64,000 nt of DNA, taken from the NCBI GenBank assembly GCA_007258455.2, contig VDFB02275516.1, positions 248,001 through 312,000 of the forward strand, read 5' to 3'. The stretch is from Sequoia sempervirens (Eukaryota; Streptophyta; Pinopsida; Cupressales; Cupressaceae). The notes under the pieces are model-generated. The model had not been told where the DNA came from, did not search any database, and saw only the letters and a list, made by a program, of their open reading frames with translations. Both the position numbers and the translations under genes were made by a program. This document shows positions 45,301-58,020 of the stretch, piece by piece; the first letter of the stretch is position 1; each line of letters starts with the position of its first letter.

Positions 45301-46730
45301 TTTGGTATGCACAAAATTCCTATCATCTAGCACTAGGGAACTAACATACAAAGCCTTTCCAAAGATGTTGGTGTCGCGTGGTCTCATAGATAAGACTCCC
45401 ACCTGTTGACAAGAAGATAATGCCTCCACCATTGTTGCATTCCTGGAAGGATTTGTAGAAAAATTCTTCGTAGCAGTAGTTGCTTGAGAGTTTCAATACT
45501 TAGCAAAAATCACTTTTTGGGTGCATTCAATCCTGACACATACATGCAGTAATTTTATTTTATTACTAATAGTTCACTAAGTGTTTCTAGTGAGGTGATA
45601 TGTGTGGAGTGGGATCTATACCCCTTGAGAATTCCAACTTTGTTGTGAGAATATATTTAATACATTCCTTATGCCGCCCTTTTCACAAATAATCCTTGAG
45701 TGATGGGAAACATGCCTTTAGCAATGGAAAGCATGCTTTGAGAGATGGAAGTGTACTTCAAAAATATATTTTCATTTAGTTTAGTAGAGTTCAGCTCTTT
45801 AAGAAATGTCTTTTCGCATAAGCGAGAAGGCTGGCATTGATGATGATGATGATGATGGACACATGGTAGCATTTGGTAAATGTGAGCATTTACTCCCAAT
45901 GCTTTAATTAATTTATTAAATATTGTTTTGAGATCCTCCATATGTTTTATTCCTCACATCTTTGTGCCTTAATATGTTTTTCATCACCACCCAACAAAAG
46001 ATAGGTTTTATATTTTTTGAGATCTCTGATGCACATTTTTCTATAAATAGCGATATCAACTTAGTAAAAAATTCAATGAGTTAGCATTTGAGTTAGTGAG
46101 CTCCTCCCACTACATTTTCCATTTTTCTAGTGTGTAGAATGCTCATTGCCATCATGACTAGCCTAGGTACCCAAATTCATCTTTTGATCTAAAAGTTGCA
46201 TAACTCTTTTATAGGAAAAGTTAGCAATGAGAGGATTAAACACTTGATAGGGAAAAATGGCCGCCTCATGATCATGGCATTAAGTGGGTGCTCCAAAAGA
46301 ATTATGTGAAGGATGAGAAGTAGCCATAGTGCAACTCAAATATTTTTTCTAGGTTTGTGGTGTCCTTGTTGGACTTAGACATTTCTGAGCCCCGAGCCCT
46401 GGATTATAGATTCGTGCCATGCTATGTTTGATTCAACGTACTTGGAAATGCTAGGAAAAATTGTGCAAGTTGCTATCCCTAGTGAGAATTCCATCTTCCA
46501 TAAATATTCAGAGGCCCCATCAATTATGAGGAAGTAGTGCCTTGGTTTCCCTTTCTCATGGACTTTCAAACTATGGACCTTGATAGGCATCACATACTAT
46601 CCTGGCCTATGGCCTCCTTCGTTATGAGGGAATATGACGTAGAGTGCATTTCTGGGCTTGATTAGAAGAATCACTTTGAGTTCCTCATTTATAGCCTTGG
46701 TGTCAAGGATTGAGGTCTGTGTCATGCCCG
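42304..46730 (-). pseudogene. Long decayed minus-strand coding tract of an unidentified element
   Basis: From high to low coordinates: 46593-46375 (MMPIKVHSLKVHEKGKPRHY), 45941-45669, 45432-45220 (MRPRDTNIFGKALYVSSLVL), about 45200-44650 with stops (FATWLRYYGFPQFIFPSMHP), 44610-44398 (MILHQIPKLFNGHFPLSRFD), 43564-43166 (serine-rich) and 42839-42468, which includes a coiled coil (DKKLIKHEVELEKIKNTMDR). The pieces lie in one orientation and look like parts of one large protein. Possibly the gag-like part of the E4b element, whose protease lies further along on the same strand; that link is inference. I recognise no named domain. Confidence 0.45.
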
Positions 46731-47180
46731 CGTGTGTTGTGTGTTGTTAACCCCTTTACTACCCTATTGAATTTTTTTTGAAGAAACACCATTTTGACTG
46801 TTGTGATAGATGGAGGCTTTAATTTCCACTACCATTTTTGTGTCACACCCTCTTTTTCATTTTTGAAGATGTATCTCTTTTTACGTTTGAACAAGAACGC
46901 TTCAAACTTCTCTTAGAGCCTTAGGGTTGATACACATCTTATATTGTAAATATTTTCAATGAATACAAAATATAATACATTCTACTATTCATATGTTTAC
47001 TATCATGGATTTATTCACAAAGAAAACATATTTAAAAAAAATTTACATATGGTACATAACTGTAAATTTTTAATGAACGTGTGTGTACTTTAATTGAATA
47101 GTTTTAGATGAATACTATTTACTAGTATATATTATACATTTCCATTCATATTCTACAACTCATATGCATTTCTTTCCTTA
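46731..47180. other. AT-rich break between E4a pol and the unidentified tract
   Basis: No coding potential. The E4a integrase N-terminal region fades out near 47180, so the rest of the integrase is missing here. Confidence 0.45.
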
Positions 47181-49676
47181 CATGCATGGATTCAAAAAGG
47201 ACTATTGTGGAATTCATTTAGAATCCTTTCAGCTTGTGGCTTGCCTATGCAATGGAGAAGAACTCCATTGTAATTTATTTTAAATAAAATCCCCTCAATT
47301 AGTACATACCTGATGCCTTGAAGTTGGTAGTAGTGTCTTTTGTGAGGTGGAATGCTAGTTTGGTATTGCCTAGTCTACATGAATCACATCCGATCAACCA
47401 CCCACAATTCATGAGACTCGAACTAGTTTCTATAGATCTGTTCAGTTTCCTTTTTTTCTGGGAGCCTAATTCTTGCATGAGGTATTCACAAAGACCTCTC
47501 CCTTGAATCGTCTTGGTTGGTCTAATGTCCACATCGTATTCCAAGATCTTGGTGATCCAATTGACTCTCTTCTTGGTTATGTCACCTTTAGTAATATATT
47601 CCCTAACCCTAGGATGGGCAATGAGGATTGTGACTCTATTGGCCAACACCAATTGTTGGAATTTTTTTAGGCTCTTGATAATAGAAAAGGATTCTTTTTC
47701 AAAAAATTTATACATAGTTTCATATCCCTTGAGAGTCCTAAAATGAAATGCTATGAGGTGTTCTCCACTTCCTCCCTTATCCTTTTGAGTGAGCACCAAA
47801 GCTATGTTGTGTTGGCCACTATCGACATAGAGTAGGAAATATTTGGAGAAGTTTTGGTTGGCTAACACCAAAGCTATGAAGATAGCTACCTTTATTTTTT
47901 CAAATGCAAGCTTACCTTTGGGAGTCCATATGAATGTTAAGCCCCTTTTTAACATCATTATGATAAGTCTTGCAATTCCAATGAAATCCAAAATGAAACA
48001 ACTTACAAAGTTAATTTTCCCTAGAAAGGACTCTAGCCCCTTATGGTTGACTGGCAGTGGTAGTTCCACTAGAGATTTTACCCTTTCAGGGTCTATGGCT
48101 ATTCCTTCCTTTGATACCAAAAATCCAAGAAGCTTGCCTTGTAGTATGCTGAAAACACATTTTTTGGGACTTAAAGAAATCTTGAATTGTTGAAATTTTA
48201 GGAAGACCCTTTCTAGGTGATGAAAATGATCATCTTTTGATTTAGAAAAAAAATAGTGAAGTCATCTAGATATATGAGAATAATCTTGTTTATCAATCCT
48301 TTGAAAGTGATATCCATCACTCGTTGAAAAGTGGCACCCGCATTGGAGAGTCCAAAGGGTATTTTTACATATGTGAATGTTCCCAACATTGTGGTGAATG
48401 TTGTTTTGTGTCAGTATTCTTCCTTCACATAGACCTAGTTATACCTTGAAAAGCTATCAAGTAGTGAGGACATCTTTGTTCTGGCCACGGTCTATAGAAT
48501 TTTCTCCATGGAGGAAAAGGGATACTAATCTCTTAACAAGACCTTGTTTAAATCCCAAAATTCCATGTAGAGCCATATGTCACAATTCTTCTTCCAAACC
48601 TGACTAGATTGGACACCTAGGTGGAATGCTTGATTGGGTATATGATGGTATATGATCTTTGACTTGACTAATTTCATAAGCTCTTGTACCATCAATGCTT
48701 CTACCTTTAGATTAACTAAAATTTCTTTCTATCAAATGAGTTTCAAACCTTCAACTAAGTTAATTTTATGTTGCATGATTCCTAGATCATATCCCTTAAG
48801 ATCATCATAGGTCTAGGCCATGACCCCATCATATCTAGCAAATAGGCCTTTCAATCTTTCCTTGTCCTTATTTGGGACATCTATTCTGACTTTTAACATT
48901 CTTCCTTTCTTGACATCCAAGACTTCATAGTCTCCTTTATTAGTAGTGAATCTTTGCTTGCTATTTCTCACATCCTCACAGTCTAAGAGATTTTCAAGAG
49001 AAATCAAGCTTCCTAGGAGTTTATTGCTTTTTAATTGAATTACTTGTCCTTTAGTAGCCCCTCTAGCTTCATACTGTGAATAATCGAAAGCTTTCCCAAA
49101 TTTTGTAGAAAAGTCACAATCTAAGCATCATCCTCAAAAAATTTCCAGTTCTAATCATTATCGAGTATTGATCGTGAGACAATAGTACACACTACATGCT
49201 GATTTTTTGGTTGATTCATGGGTTGGCTCAAATTGTGAACCAATTGAAGCCATCCAATCTGCGCTTAAATTTTGGGACTATGGGATAACGTGTATGTTAA
49301 AATCCTTGAAGCCCTCAATCAGGTCCCATATTTTATGTCTGTAAGACCTCATTCTTATATTTTTGTGGCTTCCTATCTACAAACATGGCTTATGAATGAA
49401 TTCAAATCTCTAAATGCTTGTACCTTCTTCACACCCATCCATTCTATGAGCGTCAAGCCATGGACCAAAGCTTCATACTATGCAATGTTATTTGAGCAAG
49501 GGAACTGAAAGTGAAAAGATTTGATGGTCTTTGATCGAGTCGAAGATATCAGTCAAACACTAGCTCTAAACCAATTTTGCATTTAGAATCATCAAAATAT
49601 AGTGTCCATAAGTTGTTGTCGCTTGATTTTCTAGGAATATCGTGTTCCTTTACCATCTTTTGGAGGACTTGGGCAT
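47181..49676 (-). pseudogene. E4a gypsy pol: RNase H - RT - RNase H
   Basis: In minus-strand order: (1) about 49660-49150, an RNase H (WTLYFDDSKCK; FPCSNNIA then YEALVHGL; ADWMASIGSQFEPTHES), frameshifted and stop-containing; (2) 49007-48813, a linker (MISLENLLDCEDVRNS ... LFARYDGVMA); (3) about 48810-48120, the RT, with IPFGLSNAGATFQRVMD and catalytic YLDD at 48261-48272; (4) 48120-47299, the RT connection and attached RNase H (DPERVKSLVELPLP; FLLYVDSGQHNIALVLTQKD; KKRVNWITKILEYDVDIRPT). Traces of the integrase N-terminus follow to about 47180. The protease lies at 63575-64000 beyond insert E5. The domain order is protease - RNase H - RT - RNase H. Confidence 0.85.
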
Positions 49677-50159
49677 TGTTGTGCATGTTCTACACAGATG
49701 CCCCGCTAGCTCATTCCTACTCCCGATAGGTCATTTTTTCTCCCACCTAGCATTGCATGCCCCCATCCTAGAGTCTAATTTTGTCATGTGCCTTCAAATG
49801 ATCCAATTCCCCCAAACCAAATTCACCCACCTAAATTTTGCTAAGTCATTTTCCTTTGTGGAACTTGGCCTACAATTTTCCCTTGGTCTTTTTCCCAGCA
49901 TCTGTCGAGTCCTACGGACCCATAACTGCAGGCTACCTTATGTAGGTTGCAACTTGTGTTTCATTGCTAGGTAGCAACTGACACCCAACTTCCCCCGCAT
50001 TATAGACTCTGCACCCATCACAGTCCTTTAGCTCTCATTCAATGATCAAGCCTTCATGACCATCCTGGGTTGTGCATTCAACATAATTTATCAATGATCT
50101 AGGACTTGAGGTCCAAGATGGTAAAACCACCAAGTTAAGCATCTACAGGTTTTCTCCTA

Positions 50160-51000
50160 TCGAAATCTATCTCCCATCTTCCATCTGCCCACCATTCATC
50201 ATCCGTTGTCTATTGGATGTTAGCCATCCCTTGGTTGTTCACCATCCATATTTTGTCTGTCATCTACCATCTACCCACCGTTTGCTATCCATCTGCCATC
50301 TGTTGCTTGCAGGTTTTCCCTTGTAGAAGGTTGTCCACCATCCACCCGCCATCCACCGATTCTCCATCATTTGGCATCGGTCTGTTGTTCGATACTTGTG
50401 GGTCTGCCCCTGTAGAATGTTGTCCACCGTCCACTGTCTATCATCCGTTGTTCGATTGTCATCCTCCACTTGTGGGTCTACCCCTGCAGAAGGCTATCCC
50501 CCCGCCATCTAGTTGCTACCCATTGTCCATTGTCCGCTTTCCATCTACCATCTCTCAGCTATCCATCGTTCGCCATCTATCATTCACCCGTCATTCACTA
50601 TCCACCAGCTCTCTACCATCTGTCATCCATCCACCATCCACCAATTGTTTGTAGTCTACTGCCCACCGTCTGTCCACCATCCATTGTATATCCTTCGTCT
50701 TCCATCCACCCATTGTCCTCCATCCACCCATCATCCACCATTCGTTATTCATCCACTATCCAACTTTTGTTTTCCATCGATCATCTGCCTATTGCCTATC
50801 ATCTGTCGACTGTCCACTACCATCATCCTACCATTGTCTACCATCTACCCACTGTCTGTTGGCTTTCTATTGTCTATAGTTTTTCCACCATTCACTGATT
50901 GTCCATAGTCTGTCATTCGCCATTTGTCTGTCATCAATTTTCTGCTATTTGTCCACCATCTCCCATCCATTGTCCATTTTCCATCCATTTTTTTCGTCCT
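50160..51000 (+). repeat. CCATC/CCACC-rich degenerate minisatellite in the E5 LTR
   Basis: Low-complexity pyrimidine-rich sequence made of ccatc, ccacc, tctgt and similar units. A larger unit with a gcaggtttgcccctgcagaaggc-like core (no more than 20 bases exact) recurs near 50306, 50393 and 50468. Long stop-free frames in all three plus-strand frames are by-products. The matching region in the 3' LTR is 61280-61860. Confidence 0.8.
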
Positions 51001-51876
51001 TCTGCCCTATGGCTCCCGTACCCCTAAACCCACATTTATGTTTGTGGTCCAAATGAGATTGAAATATGAATATTATGATCTTTTAATGATGCATAGATGG
51101 ATCTAATGCTTGATTTGTAGGGTTTGACTAATGCTTGCTCTAATTTACATATGAAAGCACTTACTTCATCTTTTGCATGTGGGATTTATAGAGCTTGTTG
51201 ATAAAGCAATAAAAAGAGGAGGGTTGAATCAAGATAGGGCTTGAACAAAGATATTGCTCCATTTATTCCATACCCTTCTCCTCTTAATAACATCAACATA
51301 ACTAGTGTTAGAAGGAGGAAATTTTCAAGAGAATGGAGGTACAATGATAAAAGTTCTTTCACACAAGATGTATCAGGAGTCATGTCTATAAGGAATACTT
51401 TAGATAAAATATACTCAAGCAGTGGATAGTTTTCAAAGGAAGGATTGACCAATGTATGAATGCATGCCAAGGAAGTCAATGAAAAATTTGCAAAAGTGAC
51501 CTCGAAGAAGAACAAGGAGCATGAGGGAGTTGTTTTATCTTTTACCAAACAATCATGATTTGTTAGGCGTTGTCCCATAGAATCTAGAGTAACATTTCCA
51601 CTCTTTGATAGTACAAATCTATGAGAAGACTTGATGAAGAAATGTTTTGAATACATCAGTTAGAGGGAAACTTTCCACAGTTTTCAGCCACAACCCATAA
51701 ATAGCTAAAAGACAAAACTTCTATAGTGCCAAACCAGTAAAAGAAAAGATAGGGAAAAGATAAAGGATGTATTTTAAACTACCATATATTGGGGGGCAGG
51801 TGAAGCCCTAACTTGTAACAAATCTTAGCCATATAATGTAATTAAATCCTAGTAATTCATTTAGGATTTGGAAAAC

Positions 51877-51884
51877 TATAAATA
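51877..51884 (+). promoter_or_regulatory. E5 LTR TATA box
   Basis: TATAAATA followed by gggg in actataaatagggg; the same motif is at 62723-62730 in the other LTR. This fixes E5 as plus-strand and puts the transcript start near 51910. Confidence 0.7.
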
Positions 51885-52884
51885 GGGGATTTCCCATCAT
51901 TTGTAAATGGTTGGAGAATTGGTGCAAAGGGAATTTTTCAGCAATAGAAGGAAGCATTCCATGATTTTATGTGTGTTTTCTTTGAGTTTTTTCATCTTTC
52001 TTGCATGATTCAACTACCATATTATATTTAGCTTGTAGTTTCTTGAATGACTTTAATGGTGTTGGCTGTTATAGTATTTGATGCACTTCTAGCTCATTAT
52101 TTTTGTGGTTTGTTGATGATGAATCACTTTGCAAAGCTATTTGAGCTAACTTATTTTTTGCAACTTAGTTCAATTGTATGTTCATGGGGTGAATGCACAA
52201 TCTAAAAAAATTTAGTCCTTAGAAGATTGAACTGGTTTTATGTAGCTGTAGGCTCTCTTGGTCAAAACTCAGTTTATGGGAGTATGCCTACTATAACACC
52301 CTCCATTATGACTATTCATTCATAGCTTAGATTTAGAACAACACTCTCAACCCTTCCTCTTTTGTTATTTCTTTTAACTCTTTGTTCGATTAGGATCTCG
52401 GGCATCACCATAATGTTAAATTTGATAAACATGGTCAGTTTTAGCTTGTTGTTTTGAATGGAAAACCGCTATTCATTCACTTCCAACACTTTTAAACTCC
52501 ATTTGCAGACCCAACTTCCCATGCTTTGTAAACCATAAAGGCTGCCCTATGATTACCAGAAAATCACATCAACCAATTGAACTATTCCAAGCATTATAAT
52601 GACCCGACACTCGAGAGACCTTTGGGTAGTAATCTAGAACTTGTTTGCAGATTTCTACCTTTCAAGAGAGGTAGCATACTTGTGTGCTTCCTATATTGAG
52701 AAGGTGCCAAAAAACCCATCACCAGAACTGATGCTAGAATGAGGGCATGGATGAGCTTGAGGCTACAAAGCTGAAAATTGGAAGTTGAAAGGACTCTCAA
52801 GTAAAAATATGAGATAGGAAGATCTCTTTATATGCTAGAAGCTAAAATCAAAAAATTTTGAAGGCAAGCAAGAGTTGAGCTGAG

Positions 52885-54369
52885 ATGGAACAACATTTGC
52901 AAATCAACATTACTCAGCTACATGCAGATTTGAATGGGAGAATGAGGAGACCATTATAGAAATTTGCATTGGTAGACAAGTGTAGAATCCATGGTACTCA
53001 TAGGCAAAGTGAATTGGATTGTTTAACATTCTTGAACATAATTGAAAGATTCTTGCAAGGAGAAATTTACTTTTGGGAAATACATCAACCCTTGGCTCTG
53101 CCAGACCCAAAGGAGGAATTGATTAACATGGCAGCCAAGGCCTTCAAGGAGTTTGTCCAAGAACACTTGAACATCAAGGAGGGAGTAAGAAAATAAGAAG
53201 TGTTGATGTCTAGTTGGTGCATATTCTATGATGCACCTCACTCAGAATTTACTTGTCCATCATGTGAAAACATAATCACTCAAGTCAAGGGATATTTAGG
53301 AAAGTCTAAGAAACCAACTCTCAATGAAGTGGAGTAATCCCATGAGGTAGGAGAACTATCAAAATTTGGAGGACAAAAAATTCAAGTTGAACCCAAAAAA
53401 TTGACACAAATTAGTGTTGGGATAATAGACACTAAGGCTGAAATTCAAAATGAAGGAGCTAAGTTCCTTAGGATAGAAAAGGGACTTGATGAAAGTTCAC
53501 TTGGAAGGGGATTAGAGGACCCTTTCCACATAGGAAAAGCACAGCCTTATCCTCAAGGAGAGGAACCATTGGAAATTGAAGATGAATTAATAGAGCTTGC
53601 AACAACATATGCTAGGACCACTAATACATATGCTAAAAATCAGAAAGAAGAAGAGGTCCAAAGTTTTGGGACAATAGGAAATGATGATGAAAACAAAAGT
53701 GAAATAAGACTAGAAGACCTTTCCTTCATGAATGACAGTGACCAAGCATTTGAATATGAGGATTTGGAGGAGTGGGAACAACCACATGCCGCTATTGTCT
53801 ACCATCCACCTCCCTTCCTAAATATAGATGAAGATCTAGTGGAAGAAGGATATAATGAGCTTGTCTCAAGAATCTCAAGGGATTGGTCGAAGCTGAGATA
53901 TCAAGTGGATTTGGAGGTGCTAGTACTAATAGCTTGGTGCAGGATCCATGATTCAACACATTCTGAATTCATGTGCGATCTATGCCATGAAGCCATGAAG
54001 CAAGTTAAAGCACAATGGGGACAACCAAGTGCATTGTTCCCTTTAGTTGCTTCAAGGATTGAACTGGAGGACCAAGAATCAGAACCAAGTGACAACTTAG
54101 TTGAAGGTAGTCCTCAAGAAGGCATTGGGACAACAATGAAAGAAGGGAAACAACATTTAGAGCCTCCAAATGATGAAACAAACCAAGAGGGAGAGTTAAC
54201 CATCAATCGTCAAAAGCCTACCCCTCTTATGGAGCATTTGTATGTGATGGATGATAGGATTTATGGGGGATTTTCAAAGGTGGAATACTCATCATACATT
54301 GATCCCCTTGATTGGCTAGTGTCCCTTGTTGATTTCTTCCCACTTGGAATTATGCAAAAAAAGTTATAG
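52885..54369 (+). pseudogene. E5 gag-like gene with repeated C-H-H-C motifs
   Basis: One frame from ATG 52885 to 54369, interrupted by a TAG near 52960, a TAA at 53194-53196 and a TAA near 53336. Three similar motifs occur along it: KCRIHGTHRQSELDC (about 52978-53022), WCIFYDAPHSEFTCPSC (about 53216-53266) and WCRIHDSTHSEFMCDLC (about 53935-53985). They look like variants of a C-x2-H-x3-5-H-x3-4-C zinc-binding unit, each followed by a helical IITQVK/AMKQVK-like stretch. A strongly acidic middle part lies between 53590 and 53860. 53401-54369 is open for 322 codons. No capsid or protease domain recognised; assigned to gag by motif type and position behind the LTR. Confidence 0.6.
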
Positions 54370-55045
54370 CAACACCGAGGAAGAGTACATTTAAGAAGAA
54401 GGCTATGATGTGGATATATTACCTAAACCTCCAGATGGTGAGACATCAGAGTTTACAGATTGGGAAAGGAACTCCTTTTCCATCTTCAACAATAGTGAAG
54501 AAGAGGAGACAAGTGAGAATCCCGGTACACCACATGAACTAAGGGAAGTAGACCAAGGAAGAAAGGTCTTAGAGGCTTCCCACAAAGATAATACACCTTG
54601 CCAACCACAAGGACAAGTCTCAACTTAGATTCCTACCTCCTTGTCCATTGTTGATCCTCTTTCACATTCAAAAGGCTGCAATAGGACAGATTTGTCCATG
54701 TCATGTTCCTATGACATAGAACATTATAAAATTGAGATCAACACAAGGGAAGTGAGATGAGATAGCGTGCTACCTTTTCAGAGCAGCAATCAAGTGGAGT
54801 CATGGACTACTGATGATTAATGAGATGAAATATATCTCCTCGAAGGAAAGTCAACTAAGGCTATGGGTCCCATTGATAGCTTTGAAGAGGTGCTAGTTGC
54901 CTCGATTTCCCAACCTTATGCAAGCCTGAGATTAAGAATGTTGCACCATCCAGTGTGTATGCTTGAGGCTGCCAATGCAACAACCAACAACCTAGTGCTC
55001 ACTCTTGACTATCAAATGTTGCCACCTTTGCATGGCGTCATCTAG
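54370..55045 (+). pseudogene. Continuation of the E5 gene in another frame
   Basis: After a frameshift near 54370-54410, frame 54410-54628 (DILPKPPDGETSEFTDWERN, then an acidic SEEEETSE stretch) and frame 54863-55045 (GPIDSFEEVLVASISQPYAS) continue in one frame with stops between them. Unknown function. Confidence 0.45.
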
Positions 55046-56288
55046 GTTCTATCTTTCCTTGCTTCAATGAATACTTATGGCTGCATTTATCATTTTGATT
55101 ATGGGAATGAGGGAAGGAAAATGTGCTTATGGATTAACCATAGGTCTAATGAATAACCTCAACTTTTAATTTTTCATGATGATGCTATGGAATTTGAAAG
55201 TTGCAATGTTGAACTTTTTTTTTTTAATACAATGATAAATTTGGATGGCTTAGAATAGTGACAATCGCCTTTCTTCTTGTGTATGCTTGGAAAAATATAG
55301 CAGGCATAAACATCAGTTTTTGTTACCTGAACACAGTCCTTTGTAAACATCTTTGTACATAACTCATTCTTGAGTAGTTTAGGCTTTGTGCATATAGTCC
55401 TCCTTTCCTTATTCCATTTGGTTAGTTGGTTTTCCATAGGTTAGGTTGCTTTATAGTAGTTTCCATGTTGTATACTTTCGCTCTCCCACCTTGGTTAGTG
55501 TAGGGTGTTTTCTTTCATTTTGCTTCCACTTTGCTACTGCTTTGCTTGGGGTCCTTCCACTTTCAATTGGGCACGTTTGTGCACACAACAAACATAAATT
55601 TATTGATTGGGGATATTCTATGTGTTTCTTCAATAAACTTTAATCAAATTTTTCAGAGTGGACGGTGAGGGTCTTTTGTTAGTGTCAAGTGATTTGGATG
55701 TTTGATACGAAGGGGATGAGTCATTGGTTGGTCTGATTTTGATGTATTATAAAATCTTATATCTCTCACACACTTTAAGAATCCGATGATCACTATAGGT
55801 CCTTTGTGAACTTTGATTAAGTGAAAAATCTAAAGTTCTGCTTCAACACCACTGTGATTCTCAACATTGAGTGTGAGCTTCACTACTTGTGAGTTGAAAT
55901 GAAATAATTAAAAAGAGAAAACTAAAAAGAAATGAACAATAGAAAGGAAAAGACAAAACATTGAAAATCAAAGAAAAAGAAATTCAATTTTTAAGAGAAT
56001 ATGAACAACTGTACCAGGGCTATGGACACCTGACTGGTAGTAGAATAATGTTTGGTAGAATCACAATGACAACATCATCAAGGCTATGGATTCCTAACTG
56101 GCAGCGAGGCAATGTACCAAATGATTTTGGAGTTAGAATGAACTATGTAGATTAACTTGATGGAACCAAGGTTCCTGCAGCAACTTAAGGATAAGAATTA
56201 ACACATATGCACACACTTGGATTTTCAGCATACTAAAGGTTGGGTTGACTAGTGGTTTTGACCCTTTGGTTGAGGGTTCAATTTTTTG
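55046..56288 (+). other. E5 3' internal region, non-coding
   Basis: No recognised domain. It contains a purine-rich run near 55900-55980 and a short duplication: ggctatggacacctgactgg at 56018-56037 and ggctatggattcctaactgg at 56083-56102. Interrupted by E6 at 56289; 99 bp of E5 interior remain at 60680-60778. Confidence 0.5.
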
Positions 56289-57527
56289 TGTTGAATGTTA
56301 TGGTTGTGTTGCTGATATGTGGTTTTCGTTGATGTCAACACTATTAGAATTGATGTATTGTAGGTTGTATATGTTGAGGATATTGATTAAATTGTTAAAG
56401 AAAGAGTTACAGGTTGATAGTGGAACAGTGAAGTTCATGAAGGTGTCTTGATAAAAAACATTGACAATCAGTCATTGTGGACTAAAGGGTTTATTGATTA
56501 GTGTATCTAGTTTATCCACTAAAAGTTTCAAAGGTTCGCATGAAGATTTAATCGTGTTATGAATAGTTGTGCTCTAACTATTTTTTTATGGCTTCAGTTA
56601 GTGTTCTTGATTGAAGTTGATGTGATTCTAGTAATTTCAATTGCAACAAAGTATTTTTAATGATTCATGATGCTTGTGGATGTTTCTAGATCATGCTCTA
56701 TCATTTTTTCACATCTATGTTCATTGGTGTGATCGTGGTGAGTGATTTTTCTCTTGTGTGTTTAGGTTTTTATGTTCTTGTCTGACATGGTGTTTGTAAT
56801 GTATTTTGGATTCTTGGAGATTAAAATTTGAATTTTTGGATCACTCAAGGATACTGTTTTAAGTCTTCATTATGTTGTGGCCAATGGTGTTTGATCCGCA
56901 TTGAAAATTTACTTGTAAATTTGGGTCGACATTGTGTATATGTTTTATATTTTATTTTCTCTAACAAAGTTGATGTAATTCAATGTTGTGGATATATAAG
57001 AGCGGATGTTTATATGAAGTGCCAGAGAAAGAGAAAGTGTGTAAATAGTGACATAATTGTTCAATTGTAGAGAAAAGTGTGAAGATGTTTGAGCGAAGTG
57101 TGAAGGCGTGTTTCTATGCTTAATAAAAAATGTAATTAGGCTTTTGTAGAAGTTTTTTTCTCAATTGATACCCTACAGATCTAATCCAAATTTCTATAAG
57201 ACAGTGTGTCTTCCTTGGGAAGTGAGCCCTCTTGTATTTGAGTAGTGAGCTCTAGGTAGTGTGCCTGAATGCATGTGCATTTCCATTATTCTTCATTATA
57301 CTTTTAATAGGGTATAATATTATGGACTGACATCCATCATGATTTTTTCCTTAATAGGGTTTCCACATAAAAATCTTGTTGTTCTCTATGTTTCTGATGT
57401 GCTGATTATTTTTGGTTTATTTGTTCATTCATCAGATATGAGATTAAGTTAAGTTTGAAAATTTTAAATATTCTATGACAACTGATTCACCCTCCCCTCA
57501 CAATTCTCTTTCCTTATTTTTACAACA
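56289..57527 (+). repeat. E6 5' LTR
   Basis: 1239 bp, from TGTTGAATG to TACAACA. TATA-like tatataag at about 56993-57000 (ggatatataagagcgg), matched in the other LTR near 60124-60132. Confidence 0.88.
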
Positions 57528-57529
57528 AT

Positions 57530-57541
57530 TGGTATCAAAGC
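57530..57541 (+). other. E6 primer-binding site
   Basis: TGGTATCAAAGC two bases after the LTR end; one change from the canonical TGGTATCAGAGC of initiator tRNA-Met. Confidence 0.9.
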
Positions 57542-57582
57542 ATGTTCCTTTGAAGAAGTTTAAAAGCTTGAGGTGATCCAAG

Positions 57583-58020
57583 ATGGCATCATACAAGAAG
57601 GATAATCCTAGATTTGATGGAACAAACTACTCTCTCTGGAAAGCCAAAATGGAGTGTTATTTGAGGTGTATTGGTGAACCCTTCAGGAAGATTACAAAGA
57701 ACATATATGTTATTTCTCATAATGGCCCTTCCACTCCTGATGAGATTAAAGAGGCTAAGATTAACATCAGGGCTATTGAAGCTTTTCTGAGTTCTTTGAC
57801 AGATTCGTAAATGACAGATGTGATGGATCTGAAGACAACTCATGAGATCTAGAAGAAGCTAGAGACTTTGTATGAAGGAGGTGCACTTGTGAAGATCGCT
57901 AAGCTACAAAGTTTGAAAGGCAAGTATGAAACTTTGAATATGGGTGAAGATGAAAATATTTCTTCTTTTATGCAAAGAGTGAATGAACTTTTGATGGGTA
58001 TTAGATGTTCCAAATGGATT
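57583..58020 (+). pseudogene. E6 copia gag, N-terminal part
   Basis: ATG 57583 opens MASYKKDNPRFDGTNYSLWK, the classic copia gag start. The UBN2-type core continues with stops (near 57808 and 57850): TLYEGGALVKIAKLQSLKGK and EDENISSFMQRVNELL. It breaks off near 58020, before the zinc knuckle, and joins RT sequence. Confidence 0.88.

Larger units (their letters stand above)
49677..52724 (+). repeat. E5 5' LTR
   Basis: About 3.05 kb. It contains a conserved start (tgccccgc..., ctcccacctagc), the CCATC-rich region at 50160-51000, a block near 51180-51660, the TATA box and a final block ending cccatcacca. It matches 60779-63574 throughout, with indels in the CCATC-rich part. Confidence 0.88.

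Noticed and set aside
50217..50908. Long overlapping open frames rich in H, P, S (also 61285-61953)
   Set aside because: They arise from CCATC-type repeats that lack stop codons in every plus-strand frame. All three frames are open at once and the peptides are low complexity, so they are not genes.
51186..51656. 156-codon minus-strand ORF in the E5 LTR
   Set aside because: It lies inside a non-coding LTR and is broken in the other LTR copy (62185-62394). The plus strand is equally readable in places (KKNKEHEGVVLSFTKQS), and similarity between two LTRs of one element is not evidence of selection.
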